From Blattabacterium cuenoti (GTDB lineage Bacteria > Bacteroidota > Bacteroidia > Flavobacteriales > Blattabacteriaceae), in assembly GCF_014251955.1 (NCBI RefSeq), contig NZ_CP059203.1, positions 524,783-588,782 on the forward strand: a stretch of 64,000 bases of DNA, in the 5' to 3' direction. The notes beneath the pieces are model-generated. The model saw only the letters and a list, made by a program, of their open reading frames with translations, had not been told where the DNA came from and made no database searches. How positions within the stretch are numbered: the stretch's first letter is position 1; each line of letters opens with the position of its first letter. Of the stretch, positions 1 to 8,665 are shown piece after piece. A program made the position numbers and the translations under genes.

Positions 1-1299
1 AACATCTACCAATGTTGCCACAAATGGAGTAGAAGAACTTGCCGGATCTCCCCTAAATTTTTTAATGATAAAAGGGAACATGGATCCACTAAAGGTTCCC
101 CATAAAACGACTCCGATCAAAGAAAAAAAAATAGTTAATCCAACCAAAATCCAATGAGGTCCATAATTATAAAAATTAATATTATGCCAAGTAATAATCC
201 GTATGAATCCTGTTAATCCTAGAATACTTCCTAAAAAAAAACCACAGACTATTTCTCTTTGCATGACTCTCCACCAATCTTTTATTTTGACTTCTCCTAA
301 AGCCATAGCTTGGATAACTAAACTGGCCGCTTGAGAGCCACTATTTCCACCACTTGAAACTACTAATGGAATGAATAAAGCTAAAACAATTGCTTTTTCT
401 ATTACACTTGAAAATTTCTGCATTACCGTCGTCGTAAACATTTCTCCTATAAATAACAAAGTCAACCATCCAGCTCTTTTCTTTATTAATCTAAATAAAG
501 GAACATTCAGATAAGATTGATTCAATACTTCCATTCCTCCTATTTTTTGAATATCTTCTCTATAATTTTCATTCAATACCCATAAAATATCATCTATGGT
601 AACTATTCCCAACAAAATTTTCTGATCATCTATCACTGGAAGTGAAACTCTATTATTCATAGAAAATATTTTAGTAGCTTCTTCTTCTGTATCCATTACA
701 CATAATGCAGTATATTGTCCATCCATTAAATCAGAGACTTTAGTTTTTGTATCTACTAATAAAAATTCTCGTATTTTGATATCGTCTACTAGTTTTCCTG
801 ATTTATCAACTATATATACAATTTCTATAACATCACTATTTTTACCTTCTTTTCGTATGTAATCTAATACTTCTTGAACACTCCAAGTCTCTTGCACAGA
901 TAGGCAGTATGGAATCATTAAACGACCGACACTATTTTCAGGATATCCCAAAGAGACTAATGTTTTACGTTTTTCTTCCGGATTTAAATATTTAATTAAA
1001 TCTTTTAAAGAATTCTTTGGAAGATTTTCCAAAAAGGAAACACGATCATCTACTGATAATTTATTCAAAAATTCCATCATTTTAATTGATGGAAGACCTT
1101 CTATAATTTTTTTTTTTATAGGAAAATCTAAAACTTTAAAAACAGAAGTAGATTTACATAATTTTAATAAACCAAATATTGTTACAATTTTATTGGGATG
1201 ATCCTGAATTAATTTTACTAAATCACTAATAGTTTGATCGTTCAAAAACTTTTCGTTTAAATTATTTTGAAAATAATTCTTATTATGGGAATTAAACAT
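1..1299 (-). CDS. mgtE: Magnesium transporter MgtE (C-terminus cut by window edge)
   Basis: 433 codons read without a stop from the ATG at 1299 to the window edge, so the last residues lie outside. The N-terminal part (about residues 1-130) is the charged helical MgtE N domain. A CBS pair follows (about 135-260), with motifs such as LPVIDDQKILLGIVTIDD. A membrane domain follows from about 280, with the family signature SSGGNSGSQAASL. Members are homodimeric inner-membrane Mg2+ channels gated by Mg2+ bound between the N and CBS domains. It is divergent from leuS, with 123 bp between the starts. Identification is firm; only the 3' end is missing. Confidence 0.93.
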   Translation of the reverse strand, partial: MFNSHNKNYFQNNLNEKFLNDQTISDLVKLIQDHPNKIVTIFGLLKLCKSTSVFKVLDFPIKKKIIEGLPSIKMMEFLNKLSVDDRVSFLENLPKNSLKDLIKYLNPEEKRKTLVSLGYPENSVGRLMIPYCLSVQETWSVQEVLDYIRKEGKNSDVIEIVYIVDKSGKLVDDIKIREFLLVDTKTKVSDLMDGQYTALCVMDTEEEATKIFSMNNRVSLPVIDDQKILLGIVTIDDILWVLNENYREDIQKIGGMEVLNQSYLNVPLFRLIKKRAGWLTLLFIGEMFTTTVMQKFSSVIEKAIVLALFIPLVVSSGGNSGSQAASLVIQAMALGEVKIKDWWRVMQREIVCGFFLGSILGLTGFIRIITWHNINFYNYGPHWILVGLTIFFSLIGVVLWGTFSGSMFPFIIKKFRGDPASSSTPFVATLVDV

Positions 1300-1422
1300 T
1301 TCTTTTCTTTGTTTAGAAAAAAATTCATATTTATTTTATGCTAATTTTGAAATTAGTTTCAATATTGAATGTTGTTTGATTTATCATTATCAAATCTAAA
1401 AAAAATATTAATATAAAAAAAT

Positions 1423-4272
1423 ATGGAATATAATTTTCGTAAAATTGAGAAACGTTGGCAAATATATTGGAGAAAACATCATCTTTTTCATACAAAAGAA
1501 AACTATTCGTCATCTAAAAAAAAGAAATACTATATTTTAAATATGTTTCCTTATCCATCTGGAGAAGGACTTCATATTGGACATTGTTTAGGATATATAG
1601 CTTCAGATATTTATGCACGATATCAAAGAGCAAAAGGATATAATGTTCTAAATCCTATAGGATTTGATTCTTTTGGACTTCCTGCAGAACAATATGCCAT
1701 TCAAACGGGACAACATCCTTATGAAACTACTCGTAAAAATATTCAAAGATATCAAAACCAAATGAATAAAATAGGAATTTCTTTCGATTGGAGTCGTTCA
1801 TTGTGTACAAGTGATCCTACTTATTATCGTTGGACTCAATGGATGTTTATTCAAATTTTTAATTCTTGGTATGATAAAAAAAGTGAACAAGCTAAATCTA
1901 TAGATCTTTTGATTGAAAAATTTAATAAAAACGGAAATTTATCTGTTCATGCAAGCAGTTCATTCAACGATAAATTTGATTCAAAAACATGGAAAAAATT
2001 AAATTCTTTTGAAAAAGAATCCATTCTTTTAGATTATCGTTTAGCTTTTTTATGCAAAAATACAGTTAATTGGTGTCCAGATTTAGGAACTGTTCTAGCA
2101 AACGACGAAATAAAAAATGGAAAAAGTCAAAGAGGTGGATATCCTATTTACAAAAAAAAAATGTTACAATGGCATATAAGAATCAGTGCTTATATAGAAA
2201 GGCTTTTAAAGGGATTAAAATCAATTGATTGTTCTAAATCTTTTAAAAATTTACAACATAATTGGATAGGAAAAAACTTAGGAGCATCTATTTTATTAGA
2301 AATTTTTTTTTCAAAAGAAAATAGAAAAAAAATAGAATTATTTATTTCTCGTCCAGAAACTATATTTGGAATGACTTTCATTATTTTATCTACAGATCAT
2401 CCCCTTTTAGAAAAAATTACTCTTTCTTCTCATAAAAAAAATGTGATGAACTATAAAAAAAATAATACTAACACATTAGTAGAAGAAAAAACAACGATTT
2501 CTGGTGTTTTTACAGGAAACTATGTTTTTCATCCATTCATTAAAAATAAGAAAATTCCTATTTATATTAGTAATTCTTTTCCTGTAGATCAGAAAACAAA
2601 ATCTATAATAGGAACACCGGGTCATGAAAAATATAGTTTCCAATTTGCGAAAAAATTTGGTTTAGAAATAGTATTCGTCCTTATTCCTGAAAAAGAAAAA
2701 ATAGATCATTACAATAAGAATAAGAATCATGAACCTTATGAAGAGGAAAATGGAATATGCATAAATTCTGATTTTTTAAATGGATTAAATACAAAAGAAG
2801 CAAAAGAGAAAATTATGCAAATACTAGAAAATAAAAGTATTGGAAAAAAAAGAAACACGTATAAATTACGTGATGCTGTTTTTTCTAGACAAAGGTATTG
2901 GGGAGAACCAATTCCTATTTTTTTTAAAAATAAAATTCCTAAAACTATTCCTATTGAAAAACTTCCTCTTATTCTACCAAAAATAGAAAATTATCATCCA
3001 AAAAATGGAAAATCTCCATTAGTTAGAGTGAATCTATGGGCTTGGGATGAAAAAAATATGAAAATAGTTTCAAAAGATCTGATAGATAATAAATATGTTT
3101 TTCCAATAGAAACAAGTACTATGCCGAGTTGGGCTGGATCAAGTTGGTATTTTCTTCGTTATATGGATGTTCATAACCATAAGTTTTTTCTAGATAAAAA
3201 AAAAGAACATTATTGGAAAAATGTTGATTTATATATTGGAGGATCTGAACATACTACAGGTCATTTAATTTATGCAAGATTTTGGCATAAATTTCTAAAA
3301 GATAGAGGGTGGATAAGTTCAGAAGAACCTTTTAATAAAATATTAAATCAAGGAATGATTCTTAGTTCTTCTGCTATTATCTTAAAAACTATTGGAGATA
3401 ATACATTTGTATCTTATGGATTAAAAAATAAGAATAATAATTTGTCATTTCAAGAAATTTATGTAGATATATCTCTAACAAATAATAATAAATTAAATAT
3501 TAATCAATTTAAAAAATGGAGACCAGAATTTTCTAATGCTAAATTTTTTTTAGAAAAAGGAAATTTCTTTTGCAAAAGAAAATTAGAAAAAATGTCCAAG
3601 TCTAAACATAATGTCATTAATCCAGATCATATTTATGAAAAATATGGATCAGATGTATTTCGTCTTTATGAAATGTTTTTAGGCCCCATTACACAATCCA
3701 AATCTTGGAGTGATGAAAAAATTAATGGAATAAAAAATTTTTTGAATAAATTTTGGCGTTTATTCCATAAAAATGGACTTTTTCAAGTCAGTGAACTATC
3801 TCCAACTTTTGAAGAATTCAAAATATTACATAAAGCAATCAAGAAATTACAGGAAAAAATAAAATATTTTTCTTTTAATACATCTATTAGTTTATTTATG
3901 ATTGTTGTTAATCAATTAACTGTTATCAAATGTAATAAAAGAAAAATATTGGAACCATTAGTGAAATTAATGGCTCCATTTGTTCCTCACATAGCTGAAG
4001 AACTTTGGAAAAAACTAGGGTGGAAAAAATCTGTTATTTTTTCTTCTATTCCTATTTTGGATCCAAAATATCTTGTAGAAGAAAAAATAACATATCCGAT
4101 CATGTTTAATGGTAAATTAAAATTTAAAGAAGAATTTAAATCAAATATTACAATAGAACAAATAAAAAATAAAATATTAAATCATTATAAAACAAAGTTT
4201 TTTTTAAAAGAAAAAGGATTAAAAAAAATCATCATAATCCCAAAAAAAATAATAAATATTATATATAACTAA
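1423..4272 (+). CDS. leuS: Leucyl-tRNA synthetase with a degenerate editing site
   Basis: Class I synthetase that charges tRNA-Leu. The HIGH motif is at residues 51-54, just after PYPSG, and KMSKS is at 723-727. The 949-residue length and the segment before KMSKS (WRPEFSNAKF) fit Bacteroidota LeuRS. The CP1 editing domain is present (about 215-440), but its two signature motifs are altered. The threonine-rich TTRPDT motif reads ISRPET at 308-313. The stretch normally reading GTGAxMxVPxHDxRD is KTKSIIGTPGHEKYS at 391-405, so the conserved final Asp is Ser405. Aminoacylation motifs look intact, so charging should work while proofreading may be weak or absent. The start is the first ATG after an A-rich leader. 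Confidence 0.96.
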   Translation: MEYNFRKIEKRWQIYWRKHHLFHTKENYSSSKKKKYYILNMFPYPSGEGLHIGHCLGYIASDIYARYQRAKGYNVLNPIGFDSFGLPAEQYAIQTGQHPYETTRKNIQRYQNQMNKIGISFDWSRSLCTSDPTYYRWTQWMFIQIFNSWYDKKSEQAKSIDLLIEKFNKNGNLSVHASSSFNDKFDSKTWKKLNSFEKESILLDYRLAFLCKNTVNWCPDLGTVLANDEIKNGKSQRGGYPIYKKKMLQWHIRISAYIERLLKGLKSIDCSKSFKNLQHNWIGKNLGASILLEIFFSKENRKKIELFISRPETIFGMTFIILSTDHPLLEKITLSSHKKNVMNYKKNNTNTLVEEKTTISGVFTGNYVFHPFIKNKKIPIYISNSFPVDQKTKSIIGTPGHEKYSFQFAKKFGLEIVFVLIPEKEKIDHYNKNKNHEPYEEENGICINSDFLNGLNTKEAKEKIMQILENKSIGKKRNTYKLRDAVFSRQRYWGEPIPIFFKNKIPKTIPIEKLPLILPKIENYHPKNGKSPLVRVNLWAWDEKNMKIVSKDLIDNKYVFPIETSTMPSWAGSSWYFLRYMDVHNHKFFLDKKKEHYWKNVDLYIGGSEHTTGHLIYARFWHKFLKDRGWISSEEPFNKILNQGMILSSSAIILKTIGDNTFVSYGLKNKNNNLSFQEIYVDISLTNNNKLNINQFKKWRPEFSNAKFFLEKGNFFCKRKLEKMSKSKHNVINPDHIYEKYGSDVFRLYEMFLGPITQSKSWSDEKINGIKNFLNKFWRLFHKNGLFQVSELSPTFEEFKILHKAIKKLQEKIKYFSFNTSISLFMIVVNQLTVIKCNKRKILEPLVKLMAPFVPHIAEELWKKLGWKKSVIFSSIPILDPKYLVEEKITYPIMFNGKLKFKEEFKSNITIEQIKNKILNHYKTKFFLKEKGLKKIIIIPKKIINIIYN

Positions 4273-4307
4273 ATAAATATAAATACCAAATATATTATAA
4301 TATATAA

Positions 4308-4342
4308 TGACATCATAAGATGTTGTAAATTTTATTTTTTCA
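4308..4342 (+). terminator. Weak candidate terminator after leuS
   Basis: A 5-bp stem (4310-4314 with 4319-4323, ATAA loop) can be extended by two G-T wobbles and is followed by a T-rich tract. It lies 36 bp after the leuS stop. The rest of the 187-bp gap before gdhA (4273-4459) is AT-rich, with a short AT palindrome and repeated GATAAGATA-like sequence, and nothing else is recognisable. The stem is short, so this is tentative. Confidence 0.25.
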
Positions 4343-4459
4343 AAAAAAATTTCTACATAAAACGTAAATTTGTATTCTATCTCTTAGATAAGATAAGATA
4401 GAGCATTCGTTTCATTTTAGATTAGAAAAGATAGAAAAGAAAAGTGTAAAAACTTTTTT

Positions 4460-5884
4460 ATGTCAAAAAAAAACCAAAATAAAACGTATAGTTTTTTTAG
4501 TTGTATAGAAAAAAATTTTGATAAAGCAGCACGATTTCTTTCTATTGAAAAAGGTATTTTAGAACAGATTAAAGCTTGTAATGCTGTATACCGTATGCAT
4601 TTTCCTGTAAAAATAGGAAAAAAAATCAAAGTGATTGAAGCGTATAGAGTTCAACATTCTCATCATAAATTACCTTGTAAAGGAGGAATCAGATATAGTA
4701 CAAAAGTCAACCAAGATGAAATCATGACTTTAGCTGCACTTATGACATATAAATGTGCTATAGTAGATGTTCCTTTTGGAGGAGCCAAAGGAGGAATTAA
4801 AATGGACCCACAAACTCTTTCTGTAGAGAATATAGAAAAAATAACTCGTCGTTACACTTCTGAATTAATTAAAAAAAATTTTATAGGACCAGGAATAGAT
4901 GTTCCTGCTCCTGATTATGGAACTGGAGAAAGAGAAATGAGTTGGATTTTTGATACATTTTTATCTCTTAGACCTGTAGAAGTAGATGCTTTAGCTTGTG
5001 TTACAGGGAAACCTATCTCTCAAGGAGGAGTTAGAGGAAGAAAGGAAGCAACAGGATTAGGTGTTTTTTATGGAATTAGAGAATTGTGTCGTCTAAAAGA
5101 AGACATGTTCTCTGTAGGTCTTGATGTAGGGTTGGTAGGAAAAAGAGTGATAATACAAGGTCTAGGAAATGTAGGATATCATGCAGCTACTTTTTTTCAT
5201 GAAGCAGGAGCTATTATTATCGCATTAGCAGAAAGAGAAGGAGCTATTTATAATAAAAAAGGATTAAATGTATCCGATGTGATTTTCCATTTGAAAAATA
5301 CCGGATCTATATTAAATTTTCCAGGAGCAAAGAATATTGACAATACAGAAAAAGCATTAGAATTAGAATGTGATATACTTATACCAGCTGCATTAGAAAA
5401 TGTTATACATAAAAATAATGCAAATTGTATTCAAGCAAAAATTATTGGAGAAGCAGCAAATGGACCTATTACTCCAGAAGCAGATGAAATATTAGAAAAA
5501 AGGGGAGTAATTGTAGTTCCAGATATTTATTTAAATGCTGGAGGGGTTACAGTATCTTACTTTGAATGGTTAAAAAATTTAAGTCATGTTCGATATGGAC
5601 GCATGGAAAAACGTTTTAGTGAAAATATGAATGCCGAATTACTTCAGGTGATAGAAACTATTTGCAGAAAAAAAATTCTAAAAGAAGAAAAAAAAATGAT
5701 TTTAAGAGGAGCAAGAGAAATAGACTTAGTCAGAAGTGGATTAGAAGATACAATGATTAGTGGGTTTCATAAAATTCGTGAATTAAAAAAATCAACAGGA
5801 ATAAAAAACATGCGTACAGCTGCATTCGTTTTTGCTATCAAAAAAATTATAGATTCTTATGAAAAATTAGGTATTTTTCCATAA
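4460..5884 (+). CDS. gdhA: Glutamate dehydrogenase
   Basis: Interconverts glutamate with 2-oxoglutarate and ammonium. The substrate motif PFGGAKGGIKMDP (from residue 105) contains the catalytic lysine (K110). KLPCKGGIRY lies upstream, and the Rossmann motif GLGNVGYHAA is near residue 240. The GGAKGG form resembles the RocG/GdhB type rather than the GGGKGG form of many NADPH enzymes, so NAD use is plausible but unproven. The 474-residue length is slightly above the usual 420-450 because of a longer N-terminus. In Blattabacterium, GDH with urease is the known route for recovering host ammonia; urease is not in this window. pyrH follows after 42 bp. Confidence 0.93.
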   Translation: MSKKNQNKTYSFFSCIEKNFDKAARFLSIEKGILEQIKACNAVYRMHFPVKIGKKIKVIEAYRVQHSHHKLPCKGGIRYSTKVNQDEIMTLAALMTYKCAIVDVPFGGAKGGIKMDPQTLSVENIEKITRRYTSELIKKNFIGPGIDVPAPDYGTGEREMSWIFDTFLSLRPVEVDALACVTGKPISQGGVRGRKEATGLGVFYGIRELCRLKEDMFSVGLDVGLVGKRVIIQGLGNVGYHAATFFHEAGAIIIALAEREGAIYNKKGLNVSDVIFHLKNTGSILNFPGAKNIDNTEKALELECDILIPAALENVIHKNNANCIQAKIIGEAANGPITPEADEILEKRGVIVVPDIYLNAGGVTVSYFEWLKNLSHVRYGRMEKRFSENMNAELLQVIETICRKKILKEEKKMILRGAREIDLVRSGLEDTMISGFHKIRELKKSTGIKNMRTAAFVFAIKKIIDSYEKLGIFP

Positions 5885-5926
5885 TCTCCTTTTGAAAAAA
5901 CTGATAGATAAAAAAATATCTTTTCC

Positions 5927-6643
5927 ATGAAGTACAAAAGATCATTGTTGAAATTAAGCGGAGAAGCTCTTATGGGGAATAACGAATTTGGACTTCATTC
6001 TACTCGTCTTCAACAATATGCTGAAGAAGTCAAAAAAGTAGTAGATATGGGAGCTCAAGTAGCTATAGTTATTGGAGGAGGAAATATATTTAGAGGATTT
6101 TCTAGAATCAAAGAAAATACGATAGATCGTATAGGAGGAGATTATATGGGAATGTTAGCTACCGTAATTAACGGTATAGCATTTCAATCTTATTTAGAAA
6201 GTGTAGGAATATGTACCTACATACAAACTGCTATTAGAATGGATCAAATCGCAGAACCATTTGTAAAAGATAGAGCTATTCATCATCTTGAAAAAGGAAG
6301 AGTTGTTATATTTGTTGCAGGATTAGGAAATCCATATTTTACAACGGACACAGCAGCTGTATTACGTGCTATAGAAATAAAAGCAGACGTTTTACTGAAA
6401 GGAACTAGAGTAGATGGAATCTACACAACCGATCCAGAAAAAGATAAATATGCTAAAAAACTTAAAAAAATATCCTTTGATATGGCGTATCAAATGGGAA
6501 TAAAAGTCATGGATCAAACTGCATTCAGTTTAGGAAATGAAAATAATCTCCCCATTATTATTTTTGATATAAACAGAAAAGGAAATTTAAAAAAAGTAAT
6601 TTCTGGAAAAGAAATAGGTACCCTTGTTTCTAAAAATAAATAA
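5927..6643 (+). CDS. pyrH: UMP kinase
   Basis: Phosphorylates UMP to UDP in pyrimidine nucleotide synthesis. It belongs to the amino-acid kinase fold: the N-terminus LKLSGEALMG and the glycine-rich IGGGNIFRG bind phosphates, VLLKGTRVDGIYTTDP is the nucleotide loop, and MDQTAFSLGNENNLPIIIF is the family C-terminal signature. At 238 residues it is full length. It heads a compact run pyrH-frr-asnS-rpoN with gaps of 16, 0 and 8 bp, almost certainly one transcript. pyrH-frr linkage is common across bacteria. Confidence 0.97.
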   Translation: MKYKRSLLKLSGEALMGNNEFGLHSTRLQQYAEEVKKVVDMGAQVAIVIGGGNIFRGFSRIKENTIDRIGGDYMGMLATVINGIAFQSYLESVGICTYIQTAIRMDQIAEPFVKDRAIHHLEKGRVVIFVAGLGNPYFTTDTAAVLRAIEIKADVLLKGTRVDGIYTTDPEKDKYAKKLKKISFDMAYQMGIKVMDQTAFSLGNENNLPIIIFDINRKGNLKKVISGKEIGTLVSKNK

Positions 6644-6659
6644 AAAGAATTAAAGAATT

Positions 6660-7223
6660 ATGGATGAATTGAATAAAATTTTTATTTTCTGTAAAAAAGA
6701 CATGGAAAAAATTTTGGAAAAATTCCAAAAAGAAATTCATCGTCTGAGATTAGGAAGCAAATCCATTATTTCCTTTCTAGAAGAAATAAAAATAAAGTGT
6801 TATGGAACTTTATTACCTTTGATTGAAGTGGCAAATATTAACATTATAGATAACATGAATCTTACTATTACCCCTTGGGATCGTTCTATAATATCTAATA
6901 TAGATAAAGCAATCATAGATTCTAATTTAGGGTTTATGCCCACTAATAAAGGAGAATATATTCATATCCATCTTCCTATGATTACGGAAGAAGGAAGAAA
7001 AAATTTGATTCAAAAAATTAAATCGCAAACAGAACAAGCAAAAATATTTATAAGAAACATACGAAAAAAAAACAATCACAATATAAAAAAATTGAAACTA
7101 TCAGAAGATTTATATAAAAAAGGAGAAAATCGTATCCAAAAAATAACAAGCGAATATATTCAAAAAATTGATTATTTTTTTCTTTCTAAAGAAAAAGAAA
7201 TACTTCATAATATAAATAAATAA
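6660..7223 (+). CDS. frr: Ribosome recycling factor
   Basis: Releases ribosomes from mRNA after termination, together with EF-G. At 187 residues it is the usual size. Family features include the N-terminal helix FQKEIHRLRLGSKS (normally a LRTGRA-like motif, here diverged), then ITPWDRSIISNIDKAIIDSNLGFMP and LPMITEEGRKNL. The LRTGRA-to-LRLGSK divergence is notable but fits fast endosymbiont evolution. Its stop codon directly abuts the asnS start, consistent with translational coupling. Confidence 0.96.
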   Translation: MDELNKIFIFCKKDMEKILEKFQKEIHRLRLGSKSIISFLEEIKIKCYGTLLPLIEVANINIIDNMNLTITPWDRSIISNIDKAIIDSNLGFMPTNKGEYIHIHLPMITEEGRKNLIQKIKSQTEQAKIFIRNIRKKNNHNIKKLKLSEDLYKKGENRIQKITSEYIQKIDYFFLSKEKEILHNINK

Positions 7224-8657
7224 ATGAATGATAGGATAGAAAAATATTCAATTAAAGAATTATTAGATAAAGAAAAAATTTTTTTAAATAAAACAGTTTT
7301 AGTTGAAGGTTGGATTCGTTCTTTTCGTAATTTTATTTTCATATCATTAAATGATGGATCTACAATTAAAAATCTTCAAATTATTTTATCCAAAAATTTG
7401 AAAAAAAATTTTTTAAAAAAAATAACAATTGGAACTTCTATTCAAGTTATAGGGATCATAACACAAAGCATAGGAAAAAAACAAAATATAGAATTGCAAT
7501 CTATAAAGATCACTATCTATGGAGGAGTAGATTCTAAAAATTTTCAAAAATCTATTTTACAGCCAAAACAACATAGTTTGGAAACATTGCGTAAACAAGC
7601 ACACTTACGTTTCCGGACAAGTATTTTTAGCAGTATTATGCGTATCCGTCATCATATAGCTTTTTTTATCCATAAGTATTTTCATGAACATGGTTTCTTT
7701 TATATAAATACTCCTATTATAACTACTTCAAATTCTGAAGGTTCTGGAGAAATGTTTCAAGTTACTACTATGGATTTAAAAAATATTCCCTATGATATAA
7801 AAGGGAATATTGATTATACAAAAGATTTTTTTAAATGCCAAACCTATCTTAGTGTATCTGGACAATTAGAAGCAGAAACAGCTTCTTTAGCATTAGGAAA
7901 AGTGTATACTTTTGGTCCTGCTTTTCGTGCAGAAAATTCTAACACTTCACGGCATTTGTCAGAATTTTGGATGATAGAACCAGAAATGGCTTTTTATCAT
8001 TTAGAAGAAAATATGAATTTAGCAGAGGATTTTTTAAAATCTATCATTCAATATATTATTGATTTTTGTATAGATGACCTATCATTTTTAAATGAACACA
8101 TCAAAAAATGGAATAATAATAGAAAAAAAGAATCTTCTCTTTTAGAAAAATTGAAATTTATATTCAAATATCCATTTAAACGAATTAGTTATACTGAAGC
8201 AATAAACATTCTTCAAAAGGAAAAAAAAAAAAATTTTTTTTATCCAGTTCTTTGGGGAATTGATTTACAATCGGAACATGAACAATATCTCGTTAATGAA
8301 TATTTTCAATCACCTGTAATTATATTTGATTATCCTTCTTGTATAAAAGCTTTTTATATGCGCATAAACGAGGATAAAAAAACAGTTAGAGCTATGGATA
8401 TTTTGTTTCCAGAAATAGGAGAAATTATAGGAGGATCTCAAAGGGAAGAACGTTATGATATGTTATTAAATCGTATAAAAGATACGAAAATAGATGAGAG
8501 TAAACTTTGGTGGTATTTAGATACACGTCGTTTTGGTTCTGTTCCTCATAGTGGATTCGGATTAGGATTTGATCGTTTAGTTCAATTCATTACAGGAATG
8601 AAAAATATTCGTGATGTGATTCCTTTTCCAAGGACACCTAATAATGCAGAATTTTAA
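7224..8657 (+). CDS. asnS: Asparaginyl-tRNA synthetase
   Basis: Class II synthetase that charges tRNA-Asn. It has an N-terminal OB-fold anticodon-binding domain (about residues 1-110), then the catalytic core with motif 2 (FGPAFRAENSNTSRHLSEFW) and motif 3 (GFGLGFDRLVQFITG). At 477 residues it is complete. It starts at the base after the frr stop and ends 8 bp before rpoN, an asnS-rpoN order seen in other Bacteroidota. It contains an A13 run (8221-8233), encoding lysines then asparagine, that stays in frame. This is a useful contrast with genes whose frame is broken at similar runs. Confidence 0.97.
   Translation: MNDRIEKYSIKELLDKEKIFLNKTVLVEGWIRSFRNFIFISLNDGSTIKNLQIILSKNLKKNFLKKITIGTSIQVIGIITQSIGKKQNIELQSIKITIYGGVDSKNFQKSILQPKQHSLETLRKQAHLRFRTSIFSSIMRIRHHIAFFIHKYFHEHGFFYINTPIITTSNSEGSGEMFQVTTMDLKNIPYDIKGNIDYTKDFFKCQTYLSVSGQLEAETASLALGKVYTFGPAFRAENSNTSRHLSEFWMIEPEMAFYHLEENMNLAEDFLKSIIQYIIDFCIDDLSFLNEHIKKWNNNRKKESSLLEKLKFIFKYPFKRISYTEAINILQKEKKKNFFYPVLWGIDLQSEHEQYLVNEYFQSPVIIFDYPSCIKAFYMRINEDKKTVRAMDILFPEIGEIIGGSQREERYDMLLNRIKDTKIDESKLWWYLDTRRFGSVPHSGFGLGFDRLVQFITGMKNIRDVIPFPRTPNNAEF
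8221..8233 (+). repeat. In-frame poly(A)13 run inside asnS
   Basis: Thirteen consecutive A's, followed by eight T's, encode a Lys-Lys-Lys-Asn-Phe-Phe stretch of AsnRS without loss of frame. Runs this long are slippage-prone for RNA polymerase and for sequencing chemistries, so it serves as an internal comparison for the broken A13 run in ubiE/menG. Confidence 0.95.
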
Positions 8658-8665
8658 AACAAAAC

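Noticed and set aside
6660..7223. frr as a degenerate gene because of its altered LRTGRA motif
   Set aside because: The rest of the protein is full length and in frame, so divergence rather than decay is more likely.
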